Shown piece after piece: positions 1 through 5,744 of a stretch of 5,990 bases of DNA. Within the stretch, counting starts at the first letter, position 1. Each line of letters begins with the position of its first letter. Both the position numbers and the translations under genes were made by a program. The DNA comes from Paracoccaceae bacterium. GTDB lineage: Bacteria > Pseudomonadota > Alphaproteobacteria > Rhodobacterales > Rhodobacteraceae. The DNA is taken from the NCBI GenBank assembly GCA_003535335.1, contig DOHJ01000076.1, positions 5,539-11,528 of the forward strand. Direction: 5' to 3'. A model generated the notes under the pieces. That model worked only from the letters and a program-made list of their open reading frames with translations, did not search any database and was not told where the DNA came from.

Positions 1-618
1 GGCGATATTTTTGCCGGCTATATTGCCCGTAAAATGGGCCTGCCGATAGAAAATCTGGTAATTGCCACCAATCAGAACGATATTTTGCACCGCACCCTGA
101 AAACCGGCAGCTACAGCCAGAAAGGTGTGACGCCTTCAATCAGCCCGTCGATGGATATTCAGGTGTCCTCGAATTTTGAGCGCGCCTTGTTTGATGCGTA
201 TGGTCGTGATGGCAGTGCAGTTGCGCAATTGATGGATGAATTGCAGTCAAATGGTGAATTTAAAATTTCACAGGGCGCGATTTCGATGTTGCGTGATACC
301 TTTGTTTCGGGCTCTGCATCCGAGGCGCAAACCATGGCAATGATCAAGGCGATGAAACAGCGTACTGGCGAGGTTTTATGCCCGCATTCGGCCGTTGCTG
401 TAAAAGTGGCCGAGGAGCATTTGGGTGCCGAGCCAATGATTACGCTGGCCACGGCCCACCCTGCCAAATTTCCCGATGCGGTGAATGAGGCCTGTGGCAT
501 CCATCCGCCGCTTCCGGCCCATATGGCCGATTTGTTCAAGCGCGATGAACGGTTCACGCAGGTTGCCAATGATTTGGAGGCGCTAAAAGCGTTAATTCTG
601 GATCGGGTTACTAAATGA
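1..618 (+). CDS. thrC: Threonine synthase, C-terminal part (5' end outside window)
   Basis: This is the last 205 codons of a pyridoxal-phosphate enzyme that converts O-phospho-L-homoserine to L-threonine and phosphate, the final step of threonine synthesis in the cytoplasm. The frame is open from base 1 and starts with GDIFAGYIARKMGLP, which in ThrC directly follows the conserved SGNFG phosphate-binding loop. Other family landmarks are ATNQNDIL (residues 21-28), a CPHSAVAV segment in the C-terminal half, and TLATAHPAKFPDAV near the end. The full-length enzyme is usually about 460 residues, so roughly the first 250, including the PLP-binding lysine, lie upstream of the window. The stop codon overlaps the next gene's start (ATGA), so translation of the M16 peptidase is probably coupled to it. 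No frameshift is visible. Identification is confident from recognised sequence resemblance. Confidence 0.95.
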   Translation, partial: GDIFAGYIARKMGLPIENLVIATNQNDILHRTLKTGSYSQKGVTPSISPSMDIQVSSNFERALFDAYGRDGSAVAQLMDELQSNGEFKISQGAISMLRDTFVSGSASEAQTMAMIKAMKQRTGEVLCPHSAVAVKVAEEHLGAEPMITLATAHPAKFPDAVNEACGIHPPLPAHMADLFKRDERFTQVANDLEALKALILDRVTK

Positions 619-1877
619 GCATCCAGTTTCACACCTTAAGCAACGGTTTTCGTATCGTTACCGAAAATATGCCAAGCCTTGAATCCGCCTCGCTGGGTAT
701 TTGGGTGGCCGCCGGTGGTCGTCACGAGCGGGTTGAGCAAAACGGCATTGCGCATTTCCTGGAACATATGGCGTTTAAGGGCACAAAAACCCGCAGTTCT
801 CTGGATATTGCCGAAGCAATCGAAGACGTTGGCGGTTTTATCAACGCTTATACCAGCCGCGAAATGACAGCCTATTACGTGCGGGTTTTGGGCGGCGATG
901 TGCCGCTGGCGCTGGACGTGATTTCGGATGTTTTGCTAAATCCTGTGTTTGATCCAAAAGAGATTGAGATTGAACGCGGTGTGATTTTGCAGGAAATTGG
1001 TCAATCTCTGGATACGCCCGATGATGTGGTTTTTGACTGGTTGCAAGAGGCGGCCTATCCAAAACAGGCCATCGGGCGCAGCATTTTGGGGCCGGCCGAG
1101 CGGGTGAAATCGTTTAATAGAAATGATTTAAACGGTTTTGTCTCTGAACAATACGGACCTGAGCAGCTGATCTTATCAGCGGCCGGTGCGGTTGATCACG
1201 ACAGTCTTGTGGCCGAGGCCGAGCGTCTGTTTGGTGGATTGGCGCGGGGCACCAGCACTGCGGTTGAGCCTGCCAAATTTGAGGGCGGCGAGATCCGCGA
1301 GGTTAAAGATCTGGAACAGGCGCATTTTACAATGGCGTTCGAGGGGCCAAATTATCTTGCTGACGATATTTTTACAGCCCAGATTTTTGCCAGCGCATTT
1401 GGCGGCGGTATGTCGTCACGATTGTTTCAGGAAGTGCGCGAAAAACGCGGGCTGTGTTATACGATTTTTTCACAAGCCAGCGCATTTGTAGACAGCGGAA
1501 TGTTGATGATTTATGCAGGCACCAGCGGCGATCAGCTAACGGAACTGGCCGAAATTACCGTGGACGAAATCAAACGCGCCGCCGATGATATGTCGGAAGT
1601 TGAAATCGCCCGCGCCCGCACGCAAATGAAGGCAGGAATGCTGATGGGGCTGGAAAGCCCTGCATCGCGGGCCGAGCGCATGGCGCGGCTGGTGATGATT
1701 TACGGACAGGTGCCGCCATTGGCCGAAACCATCGCCAAAATTGACGCTGTCGATGTGGCGGGGGTCAGAAATTTTGCCGCAGGTTTAGCGCAAAATGCCA
1801 ATGCAGCGCTGGCGCTTTACGGGCCGGTTGCAGACGCGCCAATGTTGGATAATTTGAAAACGCGGCTTATGTCCTGA
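615..1877 (+). CDS. M16 family zinc metallopeptidase (mitochondrial processing peptidase beta-like)
   Basis: A 420-residue member of the pitrilysin/MPP family, at the usual length of the bacterial single-unit peptidases (about 420). The inverted zinc motif HFLEH is at residues 47-51. The third zinc ligand is probably E127 in VILQEI, 76 residues after H51, which fits the HxxEH-(X)75-E pattern. The second half carries the family's glycine-rich loop and substrate-binding stretch (GGGMSSRLFQEVREKRG, 263-279, followed by LCY). Known relatives degrade or process peptides; the substrate here cannot be read from sequence. No signal peptide is visible, so it is probably cytoplasmic. The ATG at 615 overlaps the thrC stop by 4 bases. 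Only a weak purine-rich stretch (GGG at 605-607) precedes it, which favours translational coupling. Its own stop shares a base with the next start. Confidence 0.95.
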   Translation: MSIQFHTLSNGFRIVTENMPSLESASLGIWVAAGGRHERVEQNGIAHFLEHMAFKGTKTRSSLDIAEAIEDVGGFINAYTSREMTAYYVRVLGGDVPLALDVISDVLLNPVFDPKEIEIERGVILQEIGQSLDTPDDVVFDWLQEAAYPKQAIGRSILGPAERVKSFNRNDLNGFVSEQYGPEQLILSAAGAVDHDSLVAEAERLFGGLARGTSTAVEPAKFEGGEIREVKDLEQAHFTMAFEGPNYLADDIFTAQIFASAFGGGMSSRLFQEVREKRGLCYTIFSQASAFVDSGMLMIYAGTSGDQLTELAEITVDEIKRAADDMSEVEIARARTQMKAGMLMGLESPASRAERMARLVMIYGQVPPLAETIAKIDAVDVAGVRNFAAGLAQNANAALALYGPVADAPMLDNLKTRLMS

Positions 1878-2461
1878 TGCTGAAACGGCGGCGTAAAATC
1901 CAGCTTGAAACCGAGCGGATGATCCTGCGCGCTCCGATTCATTCCGATTTTAAGGCGTGGTCCAGATTGCGCCGTGAAAGCGAGGGTTTTCTAGCCCCGT
2001 GGGAGCCAAGCTGGAGCGATGATCATCTGACGCGCAAGGGGTTTGCCAATCGGGTTTACTGGTCGCAGAGATCCATTTCGGCAGGCACGGCAATGCCGGT
2101 GTTTTTGCAGCGGCGCGAGGATGGCGCGCTGATGGGGGCAATCACGTTGGACAATATCCGGCGCGGACCAGCACAGGCCGCAACCTTGGGTTATTGGGTC
2201 GGCGTGCCATTTGCGCGAATGGGATATATGAGCGAGGCGATTGCCGCCTTGGTGCATCACGCATTTACCGCGCTTGACCTAAGCCGGATCGAGGCCGCCT
2301 GTTTGCCGGAAAATGCAGCTTCGCGCGGGGTGCTGGAAAAGGCAGGTTTCAAATACGAGGGCGTGGCGCAAAGTTATCTGCAAATTGACGGCCGCTGGCG
2401 CAATCATGTGCTTTATGCCAATCTGCGGCATGATCGACGCGGCAAAACCGATACTGGTTAG
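1877..2461 (+). CDS. GNAT N-acetyltransferase, RimJ/RimL-like
   Basis: A 194-residue single-domain acetyltransferase that uses acetyl-CoA. It opens with the typical beta-1 strand LETERMILRAP (residues 10-20). The acetyl-CoA-binding region follows at about 104-130 (LGYWVGVPFARMGYMSEAI), with the pyrophosphate loop around R114-M118. The C-terminal signature of RimJ-type enzymes is PENAASRGVLEKAGFKYEG (144-162), followed by DGRWRNHVLYA. RimJ/RimL relatives acetylate the N-terminal residue of ribosomal proteins, but many paralogues modify other amines, so the substrate is open. The start overlaps the peptidase stop by one base (TGATG), a typical re-initiation arrangement. No separate ribosome binding site is obvious. 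The gene belongs to the thrC-peptidase run. Confidence 0.9.
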   Translation: MLKRRRKIQLETERMILRAPIHSDFKAWSRLRRESEGFLAPWEPSWSDDHLTRKGFANRVYWSQRSISAGTAMPVFLQRREDGALMGAITLDNIRRGPAQAATLGYWVGVPFARMGYMSEAIAALVHHAFTALDLSRIEAACLPENAASRGVLEKAGFKYEGVAQSYLQIDGRWRNHVLYANLRHDRRGKTDTG

Positions 2462-2482
2462 ATTGTTTGTGGTTTTCAATAC

Positions 2483-2486
2483 AAGG
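2483..2486 (+). promoter_or_regulatory. Probable ribosome binding site of the FAD dehydrogenase
   Basis: AAGG lies ten bases before the ATG at 2497, inside the 35-base gap after the acetyltransferase stop. It is a short match and the spacing is at the long end. It supports ATG 2497 over the upstream TTG at 2467, where only a few bases separate the previous stop from the start. Confidence 0.45.
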
Positions 2487-2496
2487 TTGTTCTACG

Positions 2497-3906
2497 ATGT
2501 TAAACCCTGCCGATGATAAATTTCTCGACCAATTGCGGGCTGAACTGCCTGACAGGGCTGTTTGCCCGATAGATCAAAAATACCTGCAAGAACCGCGCGG
2601 GCGTTTTAACGGTATCGGGGCTGCTTTACTACGCCCTGCGAGCGTTGAAGAGGTTGCAAAAATTGTGCGTGTTTGTGCGGATGCGCAGGTTGGAATTGTT
2701 CCCTTTGGCGGTGGCACGGGGCTGGTTGGTGGGCAAATTATGCCGGATGGCCCTGCGCCCGTGATCTTGTCCATGGAGCGGATGAATGCGGTGCGAAATG
2801 TCTGGGCAAATGAAAATGTTATTGTGGCCGAGGCGGGCGCGATTTTGCAAGATGTTCAACAGGCCGCCGAGCAGGTGGACCGGCTGTTTCCGCTGACTTT
2901 GGCGGCGCAAGGATCCTGCCAGATCGGTGGCAATCTGGCCACCAATGCGGGTGGTGTGAATGTGCTGCGCTACGGCAATACGCGCGCCCTGTGTTTGGGT
3001 CTGGAGGCCGTGTTGCCAAATGGTGAAATCTGGCACGGGTTAAAGCGGCTGCGCAAAGATAACACGGGTTATAATCTGCGCGATCTGCTGATCGGATCCG
3101 AAGGCACGCTGGGTGTGATCACGGCTGCATCCTTGCGGTTGTTCCCGCAACCCGCATCAAACGGAGCCGCGTTGATGGTGGTGCCTGACCCTGCGGCGGC
3201 GCTTGAATTGTTGTCCTTGGCACAGCAGTATTGCGGCGAAACCATTTCGGCCTTTGAATTGATCAGCGGCATGGGCTTGCGGTTTTTGGCCGAAACCATG
3301 CCGGAGCTGCGCCAACCTTTTGACAAGGCACCAGATTGGATGGTGCTGATTGATTTGGGTGTGGGGCGCGATCAGGATGCAAATACCATGTTGGAGGGGC
3401 TGTTTCTGGCCGCAAATCAGGCCGGTTTGGTTAACGACGGGCTGGTCGCCCAGAATGACGCGCAGCGGCGGCAGTTTTGGGGGGTGCGTGAAAGCATACC
3501 CGCGGCCAACAAACATATCGGTTCGATTGTCTCGAATGACATTTCGGTGCCTTTGTCTGTTTTGCCTGAATTTATCAAACGCGGCATCGACAAGCTGGCA
3601 AAAATTGGCGATTTTCGCATCAATTGTTTTGGCCATTTGGGCGATGGAAACCTGCATTACAATGTGTTTGCGGGGCAGGGCCGCAACCGCGATGAATATG
3701 AACATCTGCGCGGCAAAATCAAACAATGCGTGCATGATCTGGTGGCTGAGTATGGCGGCTCGTTTTCGGCCGAACACGGGGTTGGCCGGATGAAAGTTGC
3801 TGATCTGGCCCGTTACGGTGATCCTGCCGGTTTGGCGGCAATGAGGGCGATCAAGGCGGCGCTTGATCCGCAAGGGATTATGAACCCGGGCGCGGTGTTG
3901 GGCTAG
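2497..3906 (+). CDS. FAD-binding D-2-hydroxyacid dehydrogenase (GlcD / D-2-hydroxyglutarate dehydrogenase type)
   Basis: A 469-residue flavoprotein of the VAO/PCMH superfamily, at the normal family length. The N-terminal FAD domain (about 43-220) shows the pyrophosphate loop PFGGGTGLVGGQ (69-80), IGGNLATNAGG (143-153) and GSEGTLGVIT (200-209). The C-terminal FAD-oxidase domain carries GHLGDGNLHYNV (379-390) and SAEHGVGRMK (424-433). H380, H387 and E426 match the metal ligands of D2HGDH-type enzymes, and R331 lies in GVRES. Such enzymes oxidise D-2-hydroxyacids (D-lactate, glycolate, D-2-hydroxyglutarate) to 2-oxoacids, passing electrons to a quinone, cytochrome or ETF. GHLGDGNLH leans towards the D2HGDH/D-LDH side, but the substrate is not settled. 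I chose ATG 2497, preceded by AAGG (2483-2486), over an in-frame TTG at 2467. It lies 35 bases after the acetyltransferase gene, probably in the same operon. Confidence 0.9.
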   Translation: MLNPADDKFLDQLRAELPDRAVCPIDQKYLQEPRGRFNGIGAALLRPASVEEVAKIVRVCADAQVGIVPFGGGTGLVGGQIMPDGPAPVILSMERMNAVRNVWANENVIVAEAGAILQDVQQAAEQVDRLFPLTLAAQGSCQIGGNLATNAGGVNVLRYGNTRALCLGLEAVLPNGEIWHGLKRLRKDNTGYNLRDLLIGSEGTLGVITAASLRLFPQPASNGAALMVVPDPAAALELLSLAQQYCGETISAFELISGMGLRFLAETMPELRQPFDKAPDWMVLIDLGVGRDQDANTMLEGLFLAANQAGLVNDGLVAQNDAQRRQFWGVRESIPAANKHIGSIVSNDISVPLSVLPEFIKRGIDKLAKIGDFRINCFGHLGDGNLHYNVFAGQGRNRDEYEHLRGKIKQCVHDLVAEYGGSFSAEHGVGRMKVADLARYGDPAGLAAMRAIKAALDPQGIMNPGAVLG

Positions 3907-4396
3907 AGCTGCCAACCTTATAGCATTTACAGATTGCATTTGGCAGGTTGCGATAGGTTTCAAAGCCCAGTGCCGCATAATACCCCAAGCCCAGCCGGTT
4001 TTCGGTGCCAATTGTGGCATCAATATCTGTGATTTTGCCATTGCGTGCGGCCTGAAGCGTTGCGGCAAATAAGGCCGAGCCTATCCCGCGCCTGCCGGCA
4101 TTCAGGTTTACATAAGTTCCGATAATCCCCCATCCGGTTCTAACCCCGTAAGGGTTGCCATCGGTGGCGATTATCAGGGACTGAAAACCAAGGATTTCGG
4201 CGTTATTACCCTCTGCCACGCAGCACAGGATTTTATCGGGGTGTTCAATGTAATGCTGGATGATGTGGTCTGGATCACTGCGCCTTTGGCTTTGCAACAT
4301 GCTAAGAATTGGGCCTAATACGGCGCTCATACCTGTGGCATCTTTGTGGGTGGCAGGCCTTATTGCCGGTATTACAGTGGGTTTTTTAACTGGCAT
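3878..4396 (-). CDS. GNAT family N-acetyltransferase
   Basis: A 172-residue predicted acetyl-CoA-dependent acetyltransferase, unrelated in detail to the RimJ-like one in this window. After MPVKKPTVIP comes the beta-1 segment AIRPATHKDATGM, typical of GNAT N-termini. The acetyl-CoA loop is in YVNLNAGRRGIGSALFAA, where RRGIGSA matches the Q/R-x-x-G-x-G/A motif. The end motif GTENRLGLGYYAALGFETYR is the usual beta-5/alpha-4 region. The substrate is unknown; the overall look recalls small-molecule N-acetyltransferases. The frame stays open upstream to an ATG at 4471, but the domain begins just after ATG 4396, so I chose 4396. That start lies 11 bases inside the lipoprotein gene, and no clear ribosome binding site precedes it, so translation is probably coupled. 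The last 29 bases overlap the 3' end of the converging dehydrogenase gene. Confidence 0.85.
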   Translation of the reverse strand: MPVKKPTVIPAIRPATHKDATGMSAVLGPILSMLQSQRRSDPDHIIQHYIEHPDKILCCVAEGNNAEILGFQSLIIATDGNPYGVRTGWGIIGTYVNLNAGRRGIGSALFAATLQAARNGKITDIDATIGTENRLGLGYYAALGFETYRNLPNAICKCYKVGSSSPTPRPGS

Positions 4397-4970
4397 TGGC
4401 GCGTCGGTTGCTGCTACGGCGCAGTTTTTTGCGAAACACGTCGGATCGTGGGATCCAGGTGTATTTTTCATCTTTCAACGTAGGGGCCCAATAAAGCACC
4501 CCGCCATTGCGCCACGGATCCAGCACAATGCCCTGATCCTGACCATGCCCGCGCTGGCTGATGATCACCGTGCTGTGCTCGATCAAAAAAGTGCTGTCAG
4601 AATTTGCGATGGCACGGTGCAAGGACAGGGTTTTGAAATTTTCCTGTGCAAGCCGGTTTTGCATATCATCCGCCCAATGCCAGCACAGACCGCGCGGCCG
4701 CAGGCGTTGATTTACCTTGGAATTATGGATTAACGGATGATCGGTGATGCCGTACTCTTTTGCCAGCCGGTTGGGGTAAAGCATGGCAATTTCAGCGGCG
4801 CGTTCGGCCTCTTCCGGATCAATTTCGCTGCCAAGAGATTTTATGCCCCGGGCCAGATCTGCAATTTCATTTTGACTTGCAAGCGGTGGGCCGCCAGCAG
4901 GTGGGCTGGCACAACCGGCAACGATTGTCAGGGCAAAAAGTACCAGTAGTTTTGCAAATTGTCGGATCAT
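4386..4970 (-). CDS. Putative lipoprotein with a candidate Cys-His-Asp catalytic triad
   Basis: A 194-residue protein that I do not recognise by name. It starts with a lipoprotein signal: positively charged MIRQFAK, a hydrophobic core LLVLFALTIVAG, and a lipobox VAGC with the acylated cysteine at C20. It is then probably anchored in the envelope with a Pro/Gly-rich linker. A mixed helical stretch (about 35-72) precedes RGLCWHWADDM (93-103), EHSTVII (131-137) and VLDPWRNGGVLYW (149-161). The order Cys96, His132, Asp151 and the G-x-C-x-x-x-A context resemble transglutaminase-like or papain-fold cysteine enzymes; this is inference. The C-terminal tail is strongly basic (RKKLRRSSNRR). The frame stays open back to 5171, but ATG 4970 is chosen because it gives a proper signal peptide and has AAAGGA (4981-4986) ten bases upstream. 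It overlaps the downstream GNAT gene by 11 bases. Confidence 0.8.
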   Translation of the reverse strand: MIRQFAKLLVLFALTIVAGCASPPAGGPPLASQNEIADLARGIKSLGSEIDPEEAERAAEIAMLYPNRLAKEYGITDHPLIHNSKVNQRLRPRGLCWHWADDMQNRLAQENFKTLSLHRAIANSDSTFLIEHSTVIISQRGHGQDQGIVLDPWRNGGVLYWAPTLKDEKYTWIPRSDVFRKKLRRSSNRRANAS

Positions 4971-4980
4971 CCTTGCGTCG

Positions 4981-4986
4981 TCCTTT
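4981..4986 (-). promoter_or_regulatory. Ribosome binding site of the lipoprotein gene
   Basis: Read on the minus strand this is AAAGGA, ten bases before the ATG at 4970. It decides the start in favour of the methionine that opens the signal peptide, rather than the in-frame ATGs at 5012 and 5171. A second AAGG touches the ATG directly and is too close to serve. Confidence 0.6.
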
Positions 4987-5016
4987 AGCTGATTTAGCGA
5001 TAGATTTCGCATGGGG

Positions 5017-5024
5017 TAGCGATA
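5017..5024. repeat. TAGCGATA direct repeat, copy 2 (copy 1 at 4995-5002)
   Basis: The same 8 bases, TAGCGATA on the plus strand, occur at 4995-5002 and 5017-5024, 22 bases apart. That is about two helical turns, 25 to 54 bases upstream of the lipoprotein start. They could be a direct-repeat operator, but an 8-base repeat in a short AT-richer stretch can arise by chance. Confidence 0.35.
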
Positions 5025-5064
5025 AAAGAAACCATTGTCCAGAAAACCCACGCAGATGTGATTT

Positions 5065-5094
5065 GAAAAGGTGCAGTGTTTCGAAAAGGCGCAG
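5065..5094. repeat. Tandem 12-base direct repeat GAAAAGGYGCAG
   Basis: GAAAAGGTGCAG at 5065-5076 and GAAAAGGCGCAG at 5083-5094 match at 11 of 12 bases and are 18 bases apart. They lie between the apt terminator and the lipoprotein gene, about 95 to 125 bases upstream of its start. On the minus strand, the direction of that gene, they read CTGCRCCTTTTC. They may be regulator binding sites or the remnant of a small duplication. Confidence 0.5.
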
Positions 5095-5096
5095 CA

Positions 5097-5153
5097 TGCA
5101 AAACAAGCGAACGCCCCGTCGGGGGGCGACGGGGCGTTCATCTTTGTTTTGCA
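5097..5153 (-). terminator. Large nested hairpin, probable terminator of apt
   Basis: The inner stem is a perfect 12-base pair, GAACGCCCCGTC (5109-5120) with GACGGGGCGTTC (5128-5139), closing a 7-base loop. Outside it, after a small asymmetric internal loop, TGCAAAACAA (5097-5106) pairs perfectly with TTGTTTTGCA (5144-5153). In minus-strand RNA the GC stem is followed by GC and then UUGUUUUGC, a U-rich tract as in intrinsic terminators, and the matching A-rich arm sits on the other side. The structure is therefore symmetrical and could stop transcription in both directions. Only the minus strand has a gene feeding into it: apt ends 60 bases upstream. Confidence 0.8.
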
Positions 5154-5159
5154 AACAGA

Positions 5160-5177
5160 GTCTGCTCCCAAGCAGAC
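5160..5177 (-). other. Small hairpin just downstream of apt
   Basis: GTCTGCT (5160-5166) and AGCAGAC (5171-5177) form a perfect 7-base stem with a 4-base loop, 36 bases after the apt stop and 6 bases before the big hairpin on the minus strand. It lacks a proper U-run, so on its own it would be a weak terminator. It may stabilise the apt 3' end or help the larger hairpin. Confidence 0.5.
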
Positions 5178-5213
5178 AATATATGATTACAGTGATTCTG
5201 ATTAAAGAAGGGT

Positions 5214-5744
5214 TTATGCGCCCTCGAATTCACAAAGAACGTTTACATCCATATCCATGTCTTCCAGCACCTTGCGCCCGCCCAGTTCAGGCAAATCAAT
5301 GATGAACGAGGTCGAAACTATTTCGCCTCCCAATCGTTCAATCAGTTTAATACCGGCCGCAGCGGTGCCCCCGGTGGCCAACAAATCATCGACTACCAAC
5401 ACCCGCTCGCCGGCTTTGATTGCGTCATCGTGGATTTCCATCACCGCTTCGCCGTATTCAAGGGTGTAGGCCTCGGAAATCACCGCGCCGGGCAGTTTGC
5501 CTTTTTTGCGGATCGGCACAAAACCGAGCGTTAACTGATGCGCAATTGCGCCGCCTAAAATAAAGCCGCGCGCCTCAAGCCCGACGACTTTGTCAATTTG
5601 CAGGCCAGCGTAGGGGTGCAGCATTTGATCCACCGCCATCCGAAAGCCGCGCGGGTCCGAAAGCAGGGTGGTCACATCGCGAAACATGATGCCCTCATGG
5701 GGGAAATCAACGATTGTGCGGATGTAGTCTTTGACGGTTTTCAT
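5214..5744 (-). CDS. apt: Adenine phosphoribosyltransferase
   Basis: A 176-residue cytoplasmic enzyme that joins adenine to PRPP to give AMP and pyrophosphate, salvaging adenine. Length and sequence are typical of the family. The N-terminus has [18 protein letters not shown] (adenine-side hood), and the middle has [16 protein letters not shown] and [11 protein letters not shown]. The PRPP-binding signature [14 protein letters not shown] lies at about residues 115-128, with the two adjacent aspartates and the TGGT loop intact. The ATG at 5744 is preceded by AAGGA (5753-5757, minus strand) eight bases upstream. The start overlaps by ATGA the stop of the membrane protein gene to its right, so the two are probably co-transcribed and translationally coupled. 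Two hairpins follow the stop and probably end the transcript. Confidence 0.97.
   Translation of the reverse strand: MKTVKDYIRTIVDFPHEGIMFRDVTTLLSDPRGFRMAVDQMLHPYAGLQIDKVVGLEARGFILGGAIAHQLTLGFVPIRKKGKLPGAVISEAYTLEYGEAVMEIHDDAIKAGERVLVVDDLLATGGTAAAGIKLIERLGGEIVSTSFIIDLPELGGRKVLEDMDMDVNVLCEFEGA

Larger units (their letters stand above)
4971..5213. other. Intergenic region between apt and the lipoprotein gene
   Basis: This 243-base stretch is the only sizeable gap without a gene in the window. Reading in the minus direction it holds the small hairpin, the large terminator hairpin, the tandem 12-base repeat, the TAGCGATA repeats and the lipoprotein ribosome binding site. A promoter for the lipoprotein gene must lie between the terminator and 4970 if that gene is not read through from apt. 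I could not pick out a convincing -35/-10 pair; TGGACA on the minus strand (5034-5039) is the best -35-like string but has no good -10 at the right distance. Confidence 0.6.

Noticed and set aside
159..632. A 157-codon minus-strand frame opposite thrC
   Set aside because: The plus strand encodes a clear threonine synthase there. The antisense product has no family features and no ribosome binding site that I can see.
2467..2496. Longer dehydrogenase start at TTG 2467
   Set aside because: The extra ten residues are not part of the family's N-terminus. The ATG at 2497 has a better start codon and an AAGG upstream.
3157..4068. A 303-codon open frame on the minus strand
   Set aside because: It lies opposite the dehydrogenase and overlaps the real acetyltransferase in another frame. 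Its protein is rich in His, Arg, Gln and Pro and has no recognisable motif, so it is a shadow.
4397..4471. Extended N-terminus of the minus-strand acetyltransferase to ATG 4471
   Set aside because: The 25 extra residues lie before the beginning of the GNAT fold and inside the lipoprotein coding region. The start at 4396 fits the domain.
5097..5153. The large inverted repeat as the end of an insertion sequence or an attachment site
   Set aside because: There is no transposase or integrase nearby, and position, GC stem and T-rich flanks fit a terminator behind apt.
4971..5171. Extended N-terminus of the lipoprotein up to ATG 5171
   Set aside because: The extension would run through the terminator hairpin and the direct repeats, and would bury the signal peptide 67 residues into the protein.
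4760..5302. A 180-codon plus-strand frame across the lipoprotein gene, intergenic region and apt end
   Set aside because: It runs through a strong hairpin terminator and two well-supported minus-strand genes, and the protein looks random.
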